Of a stretch of 41,600 bases of DNA, positions 25,144 to 33,656 are shown piece by piece (position 1 is the first letter of the stretch; each line of letters begins with the position of its first letter). The notes under the pieces were generated by a model. It made no database searches. It worked only from the letters and a program-made list of their open reading frames with translations, and was not told the origin of the DNA. The DNA is from a virus. The translations under genes were made by a program, and so were the position numbers. Where the stretch lies: the IMG/VR virus record IMGVR_UViG_3300005842_000025, positions 1-41,600 of that record. One strand, 5' to 3'.

Positions 25144-25931
25144 TAAAATATAGTTTTATCAATTGAAAATTCTATTTTATCTAATTTAATTTTATGTTTC
25201 ACAAATAAATTATCTAATTCTTGTTGAAATTCTTCAATATATTTATTATATAACCATTCATGATGTTCCTGTTTAGTACATAATTCTCTATAATCATTTG
25301 CTTCATTTAAACGTAAACTCATATAAGGAAAACTTAAAGAATTAAGAAATCCTTTAAAAGAAATACTATCTTTATAATTATTACGTCTAATACAATCAAA
25401 CCAATATAAATTAAATAATTCTTGTAAATATATTTCATTAGTTTCCCAATTAGCATTAGACATAAATTCCATTGCTATTCTAATATTATCTTCTTGTCTA
25501 GATTTCAATAAATCACTACATTGAATAAATAATTCTTGATTACCATCATATTTATAAAGATATTTATATAATTCAGTATCTAAAATATAATTATTATATT
25601 GATTATAAGTATTAAAGAAGTGTTCAATATTATATCTAGTATGAATTCCAACTTCACTTTTAGTTAAATAAGAATAATTTGATTTCAATTTATAATAATC
25701 AGAAATAACAATAACATTAGCTTTAGACACATCTCTTTTTATAATAAATCCACTATCTCTTAATTTAGTTTGAGAAACTGTATTATTAATTAAATATAAA
25801 GATTTTCCTTTAATATCTTCAGAAATATATTTTATATTATTATTTTCAAAGAAATCATTAAATTCTTGTTTATTATAATAATTCTCATTATATTTAACTT
25901 CTAAATGTTTAGGTTTATCATTTTGTTGCAT
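25143..25931 (-). CDS. Unknown protein A of a tandem paralogous pair
   Basis: The 262-residue protein shares its order of segments with the next gene upstream: a mid-protein (K)ANVIVISDY strand, then SRQEDNIRIAMEFMSNANWE with a second helical stretch, and a C-terminal EFQQELDNLFVKHKIKLDKIEF. The ExDNxxIAMExM segment is typical of a group of Bacteroidota phage proteins of unknown role. One-base contact with DNA ligase and 14-bp overlap with its paralogue. Confidence 0.65.
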   Translation of the reverse strand: MQQNDKPKHLEVKYNENYYNKQEFNDFFENNNIKYISEDIKGKSLYLINNTVSQTKLRDSGFIIKRDVSKANVIVISDYYKLKSNYSYLTKSEVGIHTRYNIEHFFNTYNQYNNYILDTELYKYLYKYDGNQELFIQCSDLLKSRQEDNIRIAMEFMSNANWETNEIYLQELFNLYWFDCIRRNNYKDSISFKGFLNSLSFPYMSLRLNEANDYRELCTKQEHHEWLYNKYIEEFQQELDNLFVKHKIKLDKIEFSIDKTIF

Positions 25932-26742
25932 CGTATTCTATCTTAAAATCATTAAGTTTGAATTTTTGAGTACCTAAAGTTTTGAAATATTCATTAATCT
26001 TATTTTGAAATTGAGATTTTATCATATAAGTAAATCTATCTTTAACTTGAGGATTAGTAACAACAGCTAAAGAACTATCTATTCTCGGTAATAAATCATG
26101 TAATCCAAAACCTAAATTAAGTGTATCAAAATAATTTCTTATGATATTTTTTTTGTCATAAGAACTAACCTGAGCTCCTTTATTATGATATAAATATAAT
26201 ATCCATTCCCAATTATTCTTTAAATCACTTCCAACTATCATATTAATAGCTAATTGATGATTATCAGCATGACTACTATCAATTAACTCTTTTAATGTAG
26301 AATAACTCTCAATATCAATTATATAACCATTATTTAAACTATCATTGAGTTTATTTTGATTAACATATTTAACTTCTTGTTTTCTATCTATAAAATCTAA
26401 TATTAAATCAATTGTATCTTGAATTTCACATGATTCATTATAAATTCCATATACAACTTCTTTAGTATCATTATCAACTATATTTGTTCCATCAAAATAT
26501 TGAGGATAATTTGATAAATTAAACTTATTAATAATTACATAATCAGCTTTTTCTTTCTTTATTACTCTTGATATTTTCTTTCCACAATAATCAGTTATTA
26601 AACGATTAACTGTAGTATTTTTTGTAAAATAAATACAACTATCATTGTCTATTTCAATATTATATGTTACCCAAATCTGATTAATATAATCGAATAAATC
26701 TTGATCTATAAATTTATTATTTCCACTTATTACTATTCTCAT
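25918..26742 (-). CDS. Unknown protein B of a tandem paralogous pair
   Basis: The 274-residue protein has the corresponding segments ADYVIINKF, SHADNHQLAINMIVG with NNWEWILYLYH, and SQFQNKINEYFKT..FKLNDFKIEY, matching protein A in order and spacing. It is probably an old tandem duplication. It directly precedes the MoxR-type ATPase in the operon (contact at 26742), so both may be clients or partners of the AAA+/VWA pair. Confidence 0.65.
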   Translation of the reverse strand: MRIVISGNNKFIDQDLFDYINQIWVTYNIEIDNDSCIYFTKNTTVNRLITDYCGKKISRVIKKEKADYVIINKFNLSNYPQYFDGTNIVDNDTKEVVYGIYNESCEIQDTIDLILDFIDRKQEVKYVNQNKLNDSLNNGYIIDIESYSTLKELIDSSHADNHQLAINMIVGSDLKNNWEWILYLYHNKGAQVSSYDKKNIIRNYFDTLNLGFGLHDLLPRIDSSLAVVTNPQVKDRFTYMIKSQFQNKINEYFKTLGTQKFKLNDFKIEYDATK

Positions 26743-27962
26743 TATTTTACCATATATTTAATAAATTCAGGATTTCCAGCTAATAATTGAGAAAATGTAT
26801 TATTAATTCCTACAGTCTGCTTAACCATTAAATATTTTTGATCTACACTAAAACTTGGATGTAAAATTAAAGCTAAATATTGTTTAATATTATCTTTACT
26901 TACAGTTTTTTGATTAAATCTCATATAATTATACATACGTGTAGTTAATATGGCTGCTGTAGCTGCTTTCCAATTGCTACTATCTTTCTCACTATCTCCG
27001 CAACATTGTGTTAATTGAGATTTAGCTGTTTTTTCATCATATTCTTTAATTAGTTTCTCAACACTTGGAAGTTTATCTAATTTCTTATTAACAAAATTAA
27101 TTAATTGACTAGTTAAATCTTTACCTACTGATATATCTCCATAAGTAGATATTATATCTAAATGTTTATCAAAATCATCAATTGTACTCACTAAACTAAA
27201 AAACTTATCCATCATTCTGGGACTAACATTTCCACTTGCACTAATTCCTTCAGCTTTTTTATTTTCTAATAGTTCAGGAGCCCATAATACAAAATTAATT
27301 AAACGTTCATCTAAACCAATTTTTTCAGCCCTTTCAGCCCAATCCTTAGCATCCCATACCATATTTACTTTAACCATCCTAGAAGCATGAGCTGCATCAA
27401 CTGTTTGAACATTATATTCTCCATCATCTGGATTTTCAGACAATATAACTTGAATCTTTTTATCTTTTAAATCCCAACCAATCATAGTTCCCTCATTACA
27501 GATTTCCATAACTGATTGCATTAGTAATTGATTACCTCTACTAAAATCATCTAAACACAATATTCCATTTTCTTTCAAATTAACAACCCAATCTGGAGGA
27601 CAAGCAGATGTTTTACTTAATGTAGTTCTTTGATAACCTAATTTACTATATTCAGGAATCATATTTTCAGTACACCATATACTATCAGTACCACTTTTAG
27701 CCATTTCATATTCTTTAGTATAAAATCCAACTAATTCAGATGGTTCTGTAATTTGTGATAAATTTAATTTAAAAAAATCTCTACCTAATTCTTCAGCTAA
27801 TTCTCTAATAACTGTAGTTTTTCCAATTCCATGAGGTCCAACTACAGACATTGAAATTGGAATTCCACCTTTATTAATTATTTTATCATTTGAATCTATT
27901 AATTGTTTTAATAAATTATATGTTTCTGTAGGTTTATATGTTGTTTGTTTAATTACACTCAT
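26742..27962 (-). CDS. MoxR-type AAA+ ATPase
   Basis: Walker A is VVGPHGIGKTTVI, Walker B is NGILCLDDFSRGN, and sensor 1 is VILSENPDDGEYN. The HASRMVKVNMVWDAKDW segment corresponds to the MoxR sensor/Arg-finger region. At 406 residues it is of usual MoxR length. MoxR ATPases work with VWA proteins, often encoded beside them, to remodel or insert metal in client proteins. The VWA partner is encoded 1 kb upstream in the same operon. Confidence 0.88.
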   Translation of the reverse strand: MSVIKQTTYKPTETYNLLKQLIDSNDKIINKGGIPISMSVVGPHGIGKTTVIRELAEELGRDFFKLNLSQITEPSELVGFYTKEYEMAKSGTDSIWCTENMIPEYSKLGYQRTTLSKTSACPPDWVVNLKENGILCLDDFSRGNQLLMQSVMEICNEGTMIGWDLKDKKIQVILSENPDDGEYNVQTVDAAHASRMVKVNMVWDAKDWAERAEKIGLDERLINFVLWAPELLENKKAEGISASGNVSPRMMDKFFSLVSTIDDFDKHLDIISTYGDISVGKDLTSQLINFVNKKLDKLPSVEKLIKEYDEKTAKSQLTQCCGDSEKDSSNWKAATAAILTTRMYNYMRFNQKTVSKDNIKQYLALILHPSFSVDQKYLMVKQTVGINNTFSQLLAGNPEFIKYMVK

Positions 27963-27969
27963 AATTATT

Positions 27970-28299
27970 TTAATATTTAGTTTTTAATCTACGTTCTTTT
28001 TTATATTTAAGAAAATCTTCATCTCTACTAATATAATATCTTTTATTTTCATAAGCAACCCTTGATAATCTATGTCTTTGAATTGCTTTATTAATCTTTT
28101 GTAAAAATCTATTCCCTAAATTATCCCAATGACGATAAATCTCTCTCATAATAATATCTAATTCAATTAAATCATTAATAGGCATGTTCTTTAAATCAAT
28201 TGAATTTATTGCCATAATCCAACCCATATCTCTAATGGTCCCATCTTTAGAAAATATAAAATCATCAAAATCTTCTAATTTATATTTCTCCTTTACCAT
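27970..28299 (-). CDS. Small unknown protein between MoxR and VWA genes
   Basis: The 109 residues are basic, with SIDLKNMPINDLIELDIIMREIYRH and an ending SRDEDFLKYKKERRLKTK. No family recognised. It is one of four tightly overlapping small genes linking the MoxR and VWA genes. Confidence 0.6.
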   Translation of the reverse strand: MVKEKYKLEDFDDFIFSKDGTIRDMGWIMAINSIDLKNMPINDLIELDIIMREIYRHWDNLGNRFLQKINKAIQRHRLSRVAYENKRYYISRDEDFLKYKKERRLKTKY

Positions 28300-28543
28300 T
28301 ATCTTCAGGTTCTAAATTCAAATCTTGTAAAGTTTTAAAATACCTAGTTTTATTAATTGAATTTCCATACTTATAATCTTTTATTTGATTATAAACATGA
28401 GTTTTAAACTTCTTTTCTGATGGATAAATTTCTAAATATTTTAAACACATAGTTTTAGCTAAAAGATAAGCATCTCTATCACTACTAAACATAGAAAGAA
28501 GTTCAATTTTCTCTTGCTTAGTTAATCTTTGTATTTCTTTCAT
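28280..28543 (-). CDS. Small basic unknown protein, 87 residues
   Basis: Helical and Lys-rich (RLTKQEKIELLSMFSSDRD, then KTMCLKYLEIYPSEKKFKTHVYNQIKDY). It overlaps neighbours by 20 and 4 bp. No family recognised. Confidence 0.6.
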   Translation of the reverse strand: MKEIQRLTKQEKIELLSMFSSDRDAYLLAKTMCLKYLEIYPSEKKFKTHVYNQIKDYKYGNSINKTRYFKTLQDLNLEPEDNGKGEI

Positions 28544-28800
28544 TTTTCTAATTCTAAACTATTTAATATATGAGCAGCTATTATTAAATCTTGATCATTT
28601 TTTGATTCAGAATTTACTAATAAATCCATAACTGTTGATATTATTTGATCTACATTATCATTTTTAAATGAATAATTTTTATATTCAGATAAAACTAAAT
28701 TAACAGCGGTTCTAAAATTACAGTCAGACTCAAGATTAAATTTTTTAAATAAAACTTCCTTTGTTAATTCTTTTTCATCCATTTTCATTTTTATTATCAA
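28540..28800 (-). CDS. Small acidic unknown protein, 86 residues
   Basis: Acidic helical sequence (DEKELTKEVLFKKFNLESD, then DQDLIIAAHILNSLELEK). The length could begin at the Met four or six codons in (MKMDEKEL / MDEKEL), but overlap with the upstream gene does not decide this. Function unknown. Confidence 0.55.
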   Translation of the reverse strand: MIIKMKMDEKELTKEVLFKKFNLESDCNFRTAVNLVLSEYKNYSFKNDNVDQIISTVMDLLVNSESKNDQDLIIAAHILNSLELEK

Positions 28801-28981
28801 TTATAGCTTTAGCAATTAAAAAATTATCAAGATCTTCAGATTTCATCAAATCATCAATAAAATTTTGTTCCTCTTTAGAAAAATTAATATTAAGATAGGA
28901 AATATGACTTACTCTATCATCATTGTCTAATTTATACTGAAATACAGTTTCTTTATTATTTTTATAACCTAATGAATACAT
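28775..28981 (-). CDS. Small unknown protein, 68 residues
   Basis: It is acidic with LNINFSKEEQNFIDDLMKSEDLDNFLIAKAIID. The ATG overlaps the VWA gene stop by one base. The FIDDLM..D..NF.IA.AII pattern is faintly shared with the 86-residue neighbour (DLLVNSESKNDQDLIIAAHIL), so the two may be related. Confidence 0.55.
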   Translation of the reverse strand: MYSLGYKNNKETVFQYKLDNDDRVSHISYLNINFSKEEQNFIDDLMKSEDLDNFLIAKAIIDNKNENG

Positions 28982-29967
28982 TAATTTTCTTTTGGAATTT
29001 TAATCCATTTTCCACACCCTTTAATTACTTCTTCTGATCCATTACTACTAATTACCCATAATAAAGTTTTATTTGTTTTAATTTCAGGAACTTCTGCATG
29101 ACCATCAGTAAATATTAAACAAGTTTCATATTGTTTTTGTTTATTATAAAATTCAATACAAGGAGTAAAATAAGTTCCTCCACATCTACTTCTTATAAAA
29201 ATATTTGAATTAGCTTTATATTTAACTATTGGTCCTACTTCTGTATCAAATGCTCTAATCTCTAAATCGGTTGTTTTACTTAAATGCGCAATCTCATTCA
29301 GAAAGTCCAATAATTCAGGTTCACTAACAGAACCAGACTCATCAATAAGAACTAGCACTTTATTTTTAGGTCTTAAAACTATCTTGGGAGATCCAGGAAA
29401 TCTTTGATTTTCTCTTAATTTAGTTGTTTTAATAAAATATTGCGTTGAATTACCAACAAAATTTCTTATGTACTTCTTATAATTAAATTTTGGTTTAGGC
29501 TTTTTAAAGCCTTTAATTAAACTACTTATTTCAGCAGGAATATGTCCTTGAGATTTTTCTATCTCTTCTACTATACTTTCAATTGTATGTTCAACCTGAA
29601 CTCTTATAGCATCCTTTTGACTATCTGATAATGGATCATTTGATATATTTCCTTCTCCATCAACTACTATCCAATGATGTTCAGCTTTTTCATCAATTCC
29701 TATTTCTTCCTTTTGTTCATCTGAAAGTTTACCTAATTCTTTATAATAATGATCTCTTCCAGCATTTGCTTTCCAATCTAAATCTGGATATTTAGTTTTA
29801 AAATCATCTATAAATATTCCCCAACTTGGTAATTGACTCTTATTAATTGTTTGATTAATCTCTAAATCACAAGCTATATTATCCATTTTAGAATTAGAAT
29901 ACATATCCATTGTAATTAAATGAAACAAACAAAGATGCTTTGCTTCATGACTGAGGCATTTTGTTAA
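28981..29967 (-). CDS. Metallopeptidase-like/VWA protein, 3' exon
   Basis: After splicing, the frame continues LTKCLSHEAKHLCLFHLITMDM..NIACDLEINQTIN, giving an HExxH motif (HEAKH) followed by the N(I)ACD segment of DUF2201-type proteins. The C-terminal ~130 residues are a VWA domain with MIDAS residues: LIDESGSVS (DxSxS), GGTYFTP and IFTDGHA. Joined to the 5' exon the protein has 400 residues. VWA partners of MoxR ATPases bind clients through the MIDAS. Without intron removal the frame is closed just upstream (TGA at 29977-29979), so a TTG start at 29928 is not needed. Confidence 0.85.
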   Translation of the reverse strand, partial: LTKCLSHEAKHLCLFHLITMDMYSNSKMDNIACDLEINQTINKSQLPSWGIFIDDFKTKYPDLDWKANAGRDHYYKELGKLSDEQKEEIGIDEKAEHHWIVVDGEGNISNDPLSDSQKDAIRVQVEHTIESIVEEIEKSQGHIPAEISSLIKGFKKPKPKFNYKKYIRNFVGNSTQYFIKTTKLRENQRFPGSPKIVLRPKNKVLVLIDESGSVSEPELLDFLNEIAHLSKTTDLEIRAFDTEVGPIVKYKANSNIFIRSRCGGTYFTPCIEFYNKQKQYETCLIFTDGHAEVPEIKTNKTLLWVISSNGSEEVIKGCGKWIKIPKEN

Positions 29968-29998
29968 CTTATATTCTCATATAAGATCGGACTATCCC

Positions 29999-30835
29999 TT
30001 AATCCTCATTTGTAGGATTGTGTATTATAGTCTCTGAACGTCTTGGTATATAATTAAAAAATTTAATTTTCTTTCTTTCCATACATAAACAATTATCATA
30101 ATAGAAAAAATCCCTTAATCTAATAGAGTCGAAACCTCTAAAATTAATTGTATATAATGGATTTTTTCTATTTTTTGTTACTTCATGAAAAGATTTTAAT
30201 TTTACAGGTAAAAATATTAATAATTGTTTTATAAATTCTTTATTAGCACATACAAAAGTTGAACCTAACAAAGTTCTTGTTTTTTGTCTACTTAAAGGAT
30301 TAGATACACTACCATCACCATCCCATAAACCTCTACAAAAATCCCCAATATATTCTTTTGGAATAATTGGAAATTTTAAATTCATGGTTTTATTAGGAGT
30401 TAATCCAAAAGATTCTAAATCTTTTCTCATTTGATGAGAACTTATTTTTAATTTATAAATATATTTATTATATTTTTTATGATGTTCTTTATTAATTATA
30501 CCAGTAAAATTAAACTCCTTTTTAATATCTTCTAATATTTGTAAATCAATATTAGAAATTATAAAAGATCTTTTATCTTTAGTTGGTAAATTTCCATCTG
30601 TATAAATTAAACCTAAAATATAATATTTATTTGAAGAGTCATTTGATTTAGAAAAGTAATTATCATTTACTTTATAAATCTTTTTTTCTCCAACTTTTCT
30701 ACTTATATTTAATTTTTTGGCATAAGACCATATTGTCTTATTATTTAATTTATATTTACTTGTAATTTGATTAATAGTCAAATTATCATAATCCCGTTTA
30801 AATTCTTCTAAATTTGTAATATTCTTAAATTTCAT
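29999..30835 (-). CDS. Intron-encoded LAGLIDADG homing endonuclease
   Basis: It has 278 residues with two LAGLIDADG motifs, LGLIYTDG (about residue 75) and RGLWDGDGS (about 170), so it can act as a monomer. The N terminus has a helix-turn-helix (NLTINQITSKYKLNNKTIW). The gene lies between intron core elements Q and R, and its 3' end overlaps the R element, so coding and ribozyme sequence share bases. It should cut intronless alleles of the VWA gene near the HExxH codons. Confidence 0.9.
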   Translation of the reverse strand: MKFKNITNLEEFKRDYDNLTINQITSKYKLNNKTIWSYAKKLNISRKVGEKKIYKVNDNYFSKSNDSSNKYYILGLIYTDGNLPTKDKRSFIISNIDLQILEDIKKEFNFTGIINKEHHKKYNKYIYKLKISSHQMRKDLESFGLTPNKTMNLKFPIIPKEYIGDFCRGLWDGDGSVSNPLSRQKTRTLLGSTFVCANKEFIKQLLIFLPVKLKSFHEVTKNRKNPLYTINFRGFDSIRLRDFFYYDNCLCMERKKIKFFNYIPRRSETIIHNPTNED

Positions 30836-30869
30836 AATGTAATAGTTATTAGGTGTATATAATCATAAC

Positions 30870-30900
30870 TTAATATACCATTTATTTATAACATTTACAA
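30870..30900 (-). promoter_or_regulatory. Promoter of the intron-encoded endonuclease
   Basis: AATAAGTTGTAAA is followed 20 nt after TTG by TATATTAA, the same arrangement as at the two GIY-YIG genes. The leader then has AGTTAT/ATAACT, a 6-bp hairpin just before the ATG. The endonuclease can thus be transcribed independently of the interrupted host gene. Confidence 0.62.
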
Positions 30901-31097
30901 CTTATTACTAAAATTTATTTTATATTTACCACTTTCGCTGCTGATTGTCCAATTTTTATCTTTTTTACTATACCTGAGTAATTAATTCAGCCCTATATTA
31001 TATTTCTATATATAGTTAGTAGATAAAACTCTAAGGAGTTTCCAGTCAATTTAACACATTTTAAATATATATTACTATATATTGGAGCTCTCTAGTC

Positions 31098-31313
31098 AAC
31101 CCCAAACTTCACTTCATCACTAAATTTAAACCATTCTTCTGGATTGATTAATAAACTAAAGTCCATTGTGCTCTTATTTATAGCCACAGCAGCTACAGGA
31201 ATATCCTTACATTCTTTTTTTTCAATGGTACTCATGAATAATCCATAGAAAATATCATTTATTAAAAGTTTCTTAGATATTTTACTAATATCTTGTATTA
31301 AATCTTGTGTCAT
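31098..31313 (-). CDS. Metallopeptidase-like/VWA protein, 5' exon
   Basis: 72 codons from ATG 31313 give MTQDLIQDISKISKKLLIND, then FYGLF, DIPVAAVAIN and LLINPEEWFKFSDEVKFGV. This is the N-terminal DUF2201-like pattern in which a short domain leads into an HExxH helix (…NP.W…LS.EE..F.L.HE). In the unspliced message the frame meets TAG three bases after the predicted splice site. It continues in the 3' exon at 29967. Confidence 0.82.
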
Positions 31314-31669
31314 TTATTCTTTTCTATTAATTCTAATTTTTTATTCTCAACTAAACTATAAACTATATTAGTTCCAATAATCCAATTAGCTGTATTTTTA
31401 GTTTTTAATAATTCATAACAATTATTGAGTTCTTGTTTATTTAAAAGAGTTAAAATAAAACTATTTGTAACAAGATATTCACCTAATAACTCACTTGAAA
31501 TACAAGTTTGATCCTCTGGATTCTCCAAACTAATTATTACTTGAAGCATTCTTCTATTTCTAACTTTAATTGAAGGTAATTCAAGATTCTTTAATATAGA
31601 AACAATTTCTGTATTATGAATATTAGCTATTTTAGCAAATATATTTTCATATTCTTTCTTTTTACTCAT
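31310..31669 (-). CDS. Unknown protein, 119 residues
   Basis: Helical, with KIANIHNTEIVSILKNLELP and a basic RNRRML segment, then NCYELLKTKNTANWIIGTNIVYSL. No family recognised. It lies between the DNA polymerase (8-bp overlap) and the VWA gene (4-bp overlap), so it belongs to the same operon. Confidence 0.6.
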   Translation of the reverse strand: MSKKKEYENIFAKIANIHNTEIVSILKNLELPSIKVRNRRMLQVIISLENPEDQTCISSELLGEYLVTNSFILTLLNKQELNNCYELLKTKNTANWIIGTNIVYSLVENKKLELIEKNK

Positions 31670-33656
31670 TTTCTATTTTATTAATAATCTTCATAGCTCT
31701 ATCAATATAATATTTATAACAAATATCATAATCATTAATATCTTTTTCAATATATTTATTAAAAATAGTACTTAACCAACCCGCTTCTATTTCAGATTCT
31801 CTAGTACCATCATCAATACCACCAAATATATCTAATTGCATCATGGCCTTTTTATTTTCTAATTTGGGAAGTCTTTTTAATATATTAACTCCATTATTGG
31901 AAATATAATATCTATTAATTTTTTGTAGTTCAAATTCTTCTTGTGTTTTCTTATTAAAACTAATTAGTCTATTTTGACCAATAGATTTAACTCCCAAACA
32001 AAAATCAAATATATTAATATGATTTTTAATAGTTTTTTCAATTGAAATATTATTAATAAAATATTCTTCTAAAGCTATTGGAACTATTCTGGCTGATTTA
32101 TTTTTATGAAGTTCAAATTCAGTTGTAAAATCACCCTTTTTCTTAATTTTATTATCAGTAGTTACTGCAATATAATCATTAACTGATGTTTGAATAAATT
32201 TAGAATATAAAGTCTCTTCTAATGTATGTTTAGATAATATTTCCCATTCTTTAGATAATTGTTCATATAATTCTTTTTGATCCATTTTGACATAACTTAA
32301 ACAACCATCTGTATTTAATGATACTACAGATATATTATTTAATAATAACATCTCTGCAAATCTTAATAATAAAAATTGATTAGTAATTGTAACACTAAAT
32401 GTTACCAATGGATCATATTGCCAACTATGTATTTGATTTGTCATACCAAATCCACCACCATTATTTGCAAGCTTATAAGCTTCACTATATGATTGGGCTT
32501 TTTTATCACCTTTTTTAATTAATGGTTTATATTTATATGCTCTTTCATCATAAATATATTTTACTCCTTTATACCAATTAACTCCTAAGTGTTTTGGATA
32601 CAATTGATTTTCAATTATTGAGCGTGGATACATTCCAATACAATCTTTATCAGTTAAATAATATTCTTTATCAGATATTATTTTTCTTGGTAAATCCACT
32701 GTATGAATCCCACCAAAATTGAATGATATTTTTAAGTTTTTAAATGTAAATATACTTCCTTTTTCTTCTTTAACTTTTTGTGGATTAAATTCTATTTTAC
32801 AAAATTCATTATAAAAACTTTGTAATTCTAAAGATTGAAAATTAGGAAATATTTTAACACAATCAATTACTTTAATTTTACTTCTAAATGTTCCTTTTTT
32901 TGGTAATTCATATTTAGAAATATTAGAAAGTTTAGAATAAATATGTTTATTTATTTCATCTCCAATTTTAACATCATTATAATTCAAACATTTAATTTTA
33001 AATTCTTCAATAATATCCTTTCTTAATTGAATTTTATCAATTCCTTTATATAAAGAATGCTCTGTTTCACCAATAGTTATCTTATATAACTCATAAGTCG
33101 ACATAACATCGTTCAAATTATAAGATTTTATCTCTTTTATTTGATTTAATGATATATCTTTAGTAGAATGATGTATTGACATCTCCTCTAAATTTAAATA
33201 ATCTATAGAGAATTGTATCCATTTTAATCCAGTTAATTTTGCCTTATTATCAAAATGCCAAATTTTAAATAGATCTAATTGAGAAATTAAAACTTCTTTA
33301 TTAGGAATAGATACATATACCTTTTTACCAATATTTTGATTTTGAGATTCAATTATCTCTTGAGCTTTATCATATATTAATTTAATAATATATTCCTCAT
33401 CATAAATATCAATCCATTTATTCCAATTTAAAAGAATAAAATGTATTATAGGATAATCAAAATTATTACCATTAAAAGTTATATGTCCTTTACATTCTTT
33501 TAAATGTTTTATTAATTGAATTAATTCACTTTTATCTTTATGAATTATATATTGAACAACTTCTTTAGTATCAATATTAAAACTTGTATATGTAAATAAT
33601 CCAGCTAACGTTTCAATATCTACACACCAAACATTTCTATTTAATATATTTGACAT
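31662..33656 (-). CDS. Family B DNA polymerase
   Basis: The 664-residue protein has an N-terminal exonuclease domain: VWCVDIETL (ExoI), HITFNGNNFDYPI (ExoII) and SYNLNDVMSTYELY (ExoIII). Polymerase motifs follow: motif A DKDCIGMYPRSI, motif B SEAYKLANNGGGFGM, and motif C VVSLNTDGCLSYV. Motif C has NTD instead of the usual DTD; the second Asp, the main metal ligand, is kept. KKKGDFTTEFELHK resembles the conserved K(K)xG motif. It is short for the family (often 700-900 residues) but contains all parts. It replicates the phage genome with the primase, helicase and SSB encoded here. Confidence 0.88.
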   Translation of the reverse strand: MSNILNRNVWCVDIETLAGLFTYTSFNIDTKEVVQYIIHKDKSELIQLIKHLKECKGHITFNGNNFDYPIIHFILLNWNKWIDIYDEEYIIKLIYDKAQEIIESQNQNIGKKVYVSIPNKEVLISQLDLFKIWHFDNKAKLTGLKWIQFSIDYLNLEEMSIHHSTKDISLNQIKEIKSYNLNDVMSTYELYKITIGETEHSLYKGIDKIQLRKDIIEEFKIKCLNYNDVKIGDEINKHIYSKLSNISKYELPKKGTFRSKIKVIDCVKIFPNFQSLELQSFYNEFCKIEFNPQKVKEEKGSIFTFKNLKISFNFGGIHTVDLPRKIISDKEYYLTDKDCIGMYPRSIIENQLYPKHLGVNWYKGVKYIYDERAYKYKPLIKKGDKKAQSYSEAYKLANNGGGFGMTNQIHSWQYDPLVTFSVTITNQFLLLRFAEMLLLNNISVVSLNTDGCLSYVKMDQKELYEQLSKEWEILSKHTLEETLYSKFIQTSVNDYIAVTTDNKIKKKGDFTTEFELHKNKSARIVPIALEEYFINNISIEKTIKNHINIFDFCLGVKSIGQNRLISFNKKTQEEFELQKINRYYISNNGVNILKRLPKLENKKAMMQLDIFGGIDDGTRESEIEAGWLSTIFNKYIEKDINDYDICYKYYIDRAMKIINKIENE

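Larger units (their letters stand above)
29968..31097 (-). other. Group I intron in the VWA gene
   Basis: The conserved core elements are in order on the minus strand: P (AATTGACTGGAAACTCC, 31035-31051), Q (GGACAATCAGCAGCGAAAG region, 30929-30950), R (CGTTCAGAGACTATAAT, 30024-30040) and S (AAGGGATAGTCCGATC, 29985-30000). The R GACTA pairs with the S TAGTC to form P7. The predicted 5' exon ends in T (GGGGTT) and the intron ends in G (TATAAG), as group I splicing requires. Joining restores the frame (KFGV + LTKCLSHEAKH). Length 1130 nt. Exact borders are inferred from frame and rules. Confidence 0.85.

Noticed and set aside
29926-29928. TTG start for the VWA protein
   Set aside because: The frame continues upstream through conserved HEAKH codons to the intron border, and the N-terminal part lies in the 5' exon at 31098-31313.
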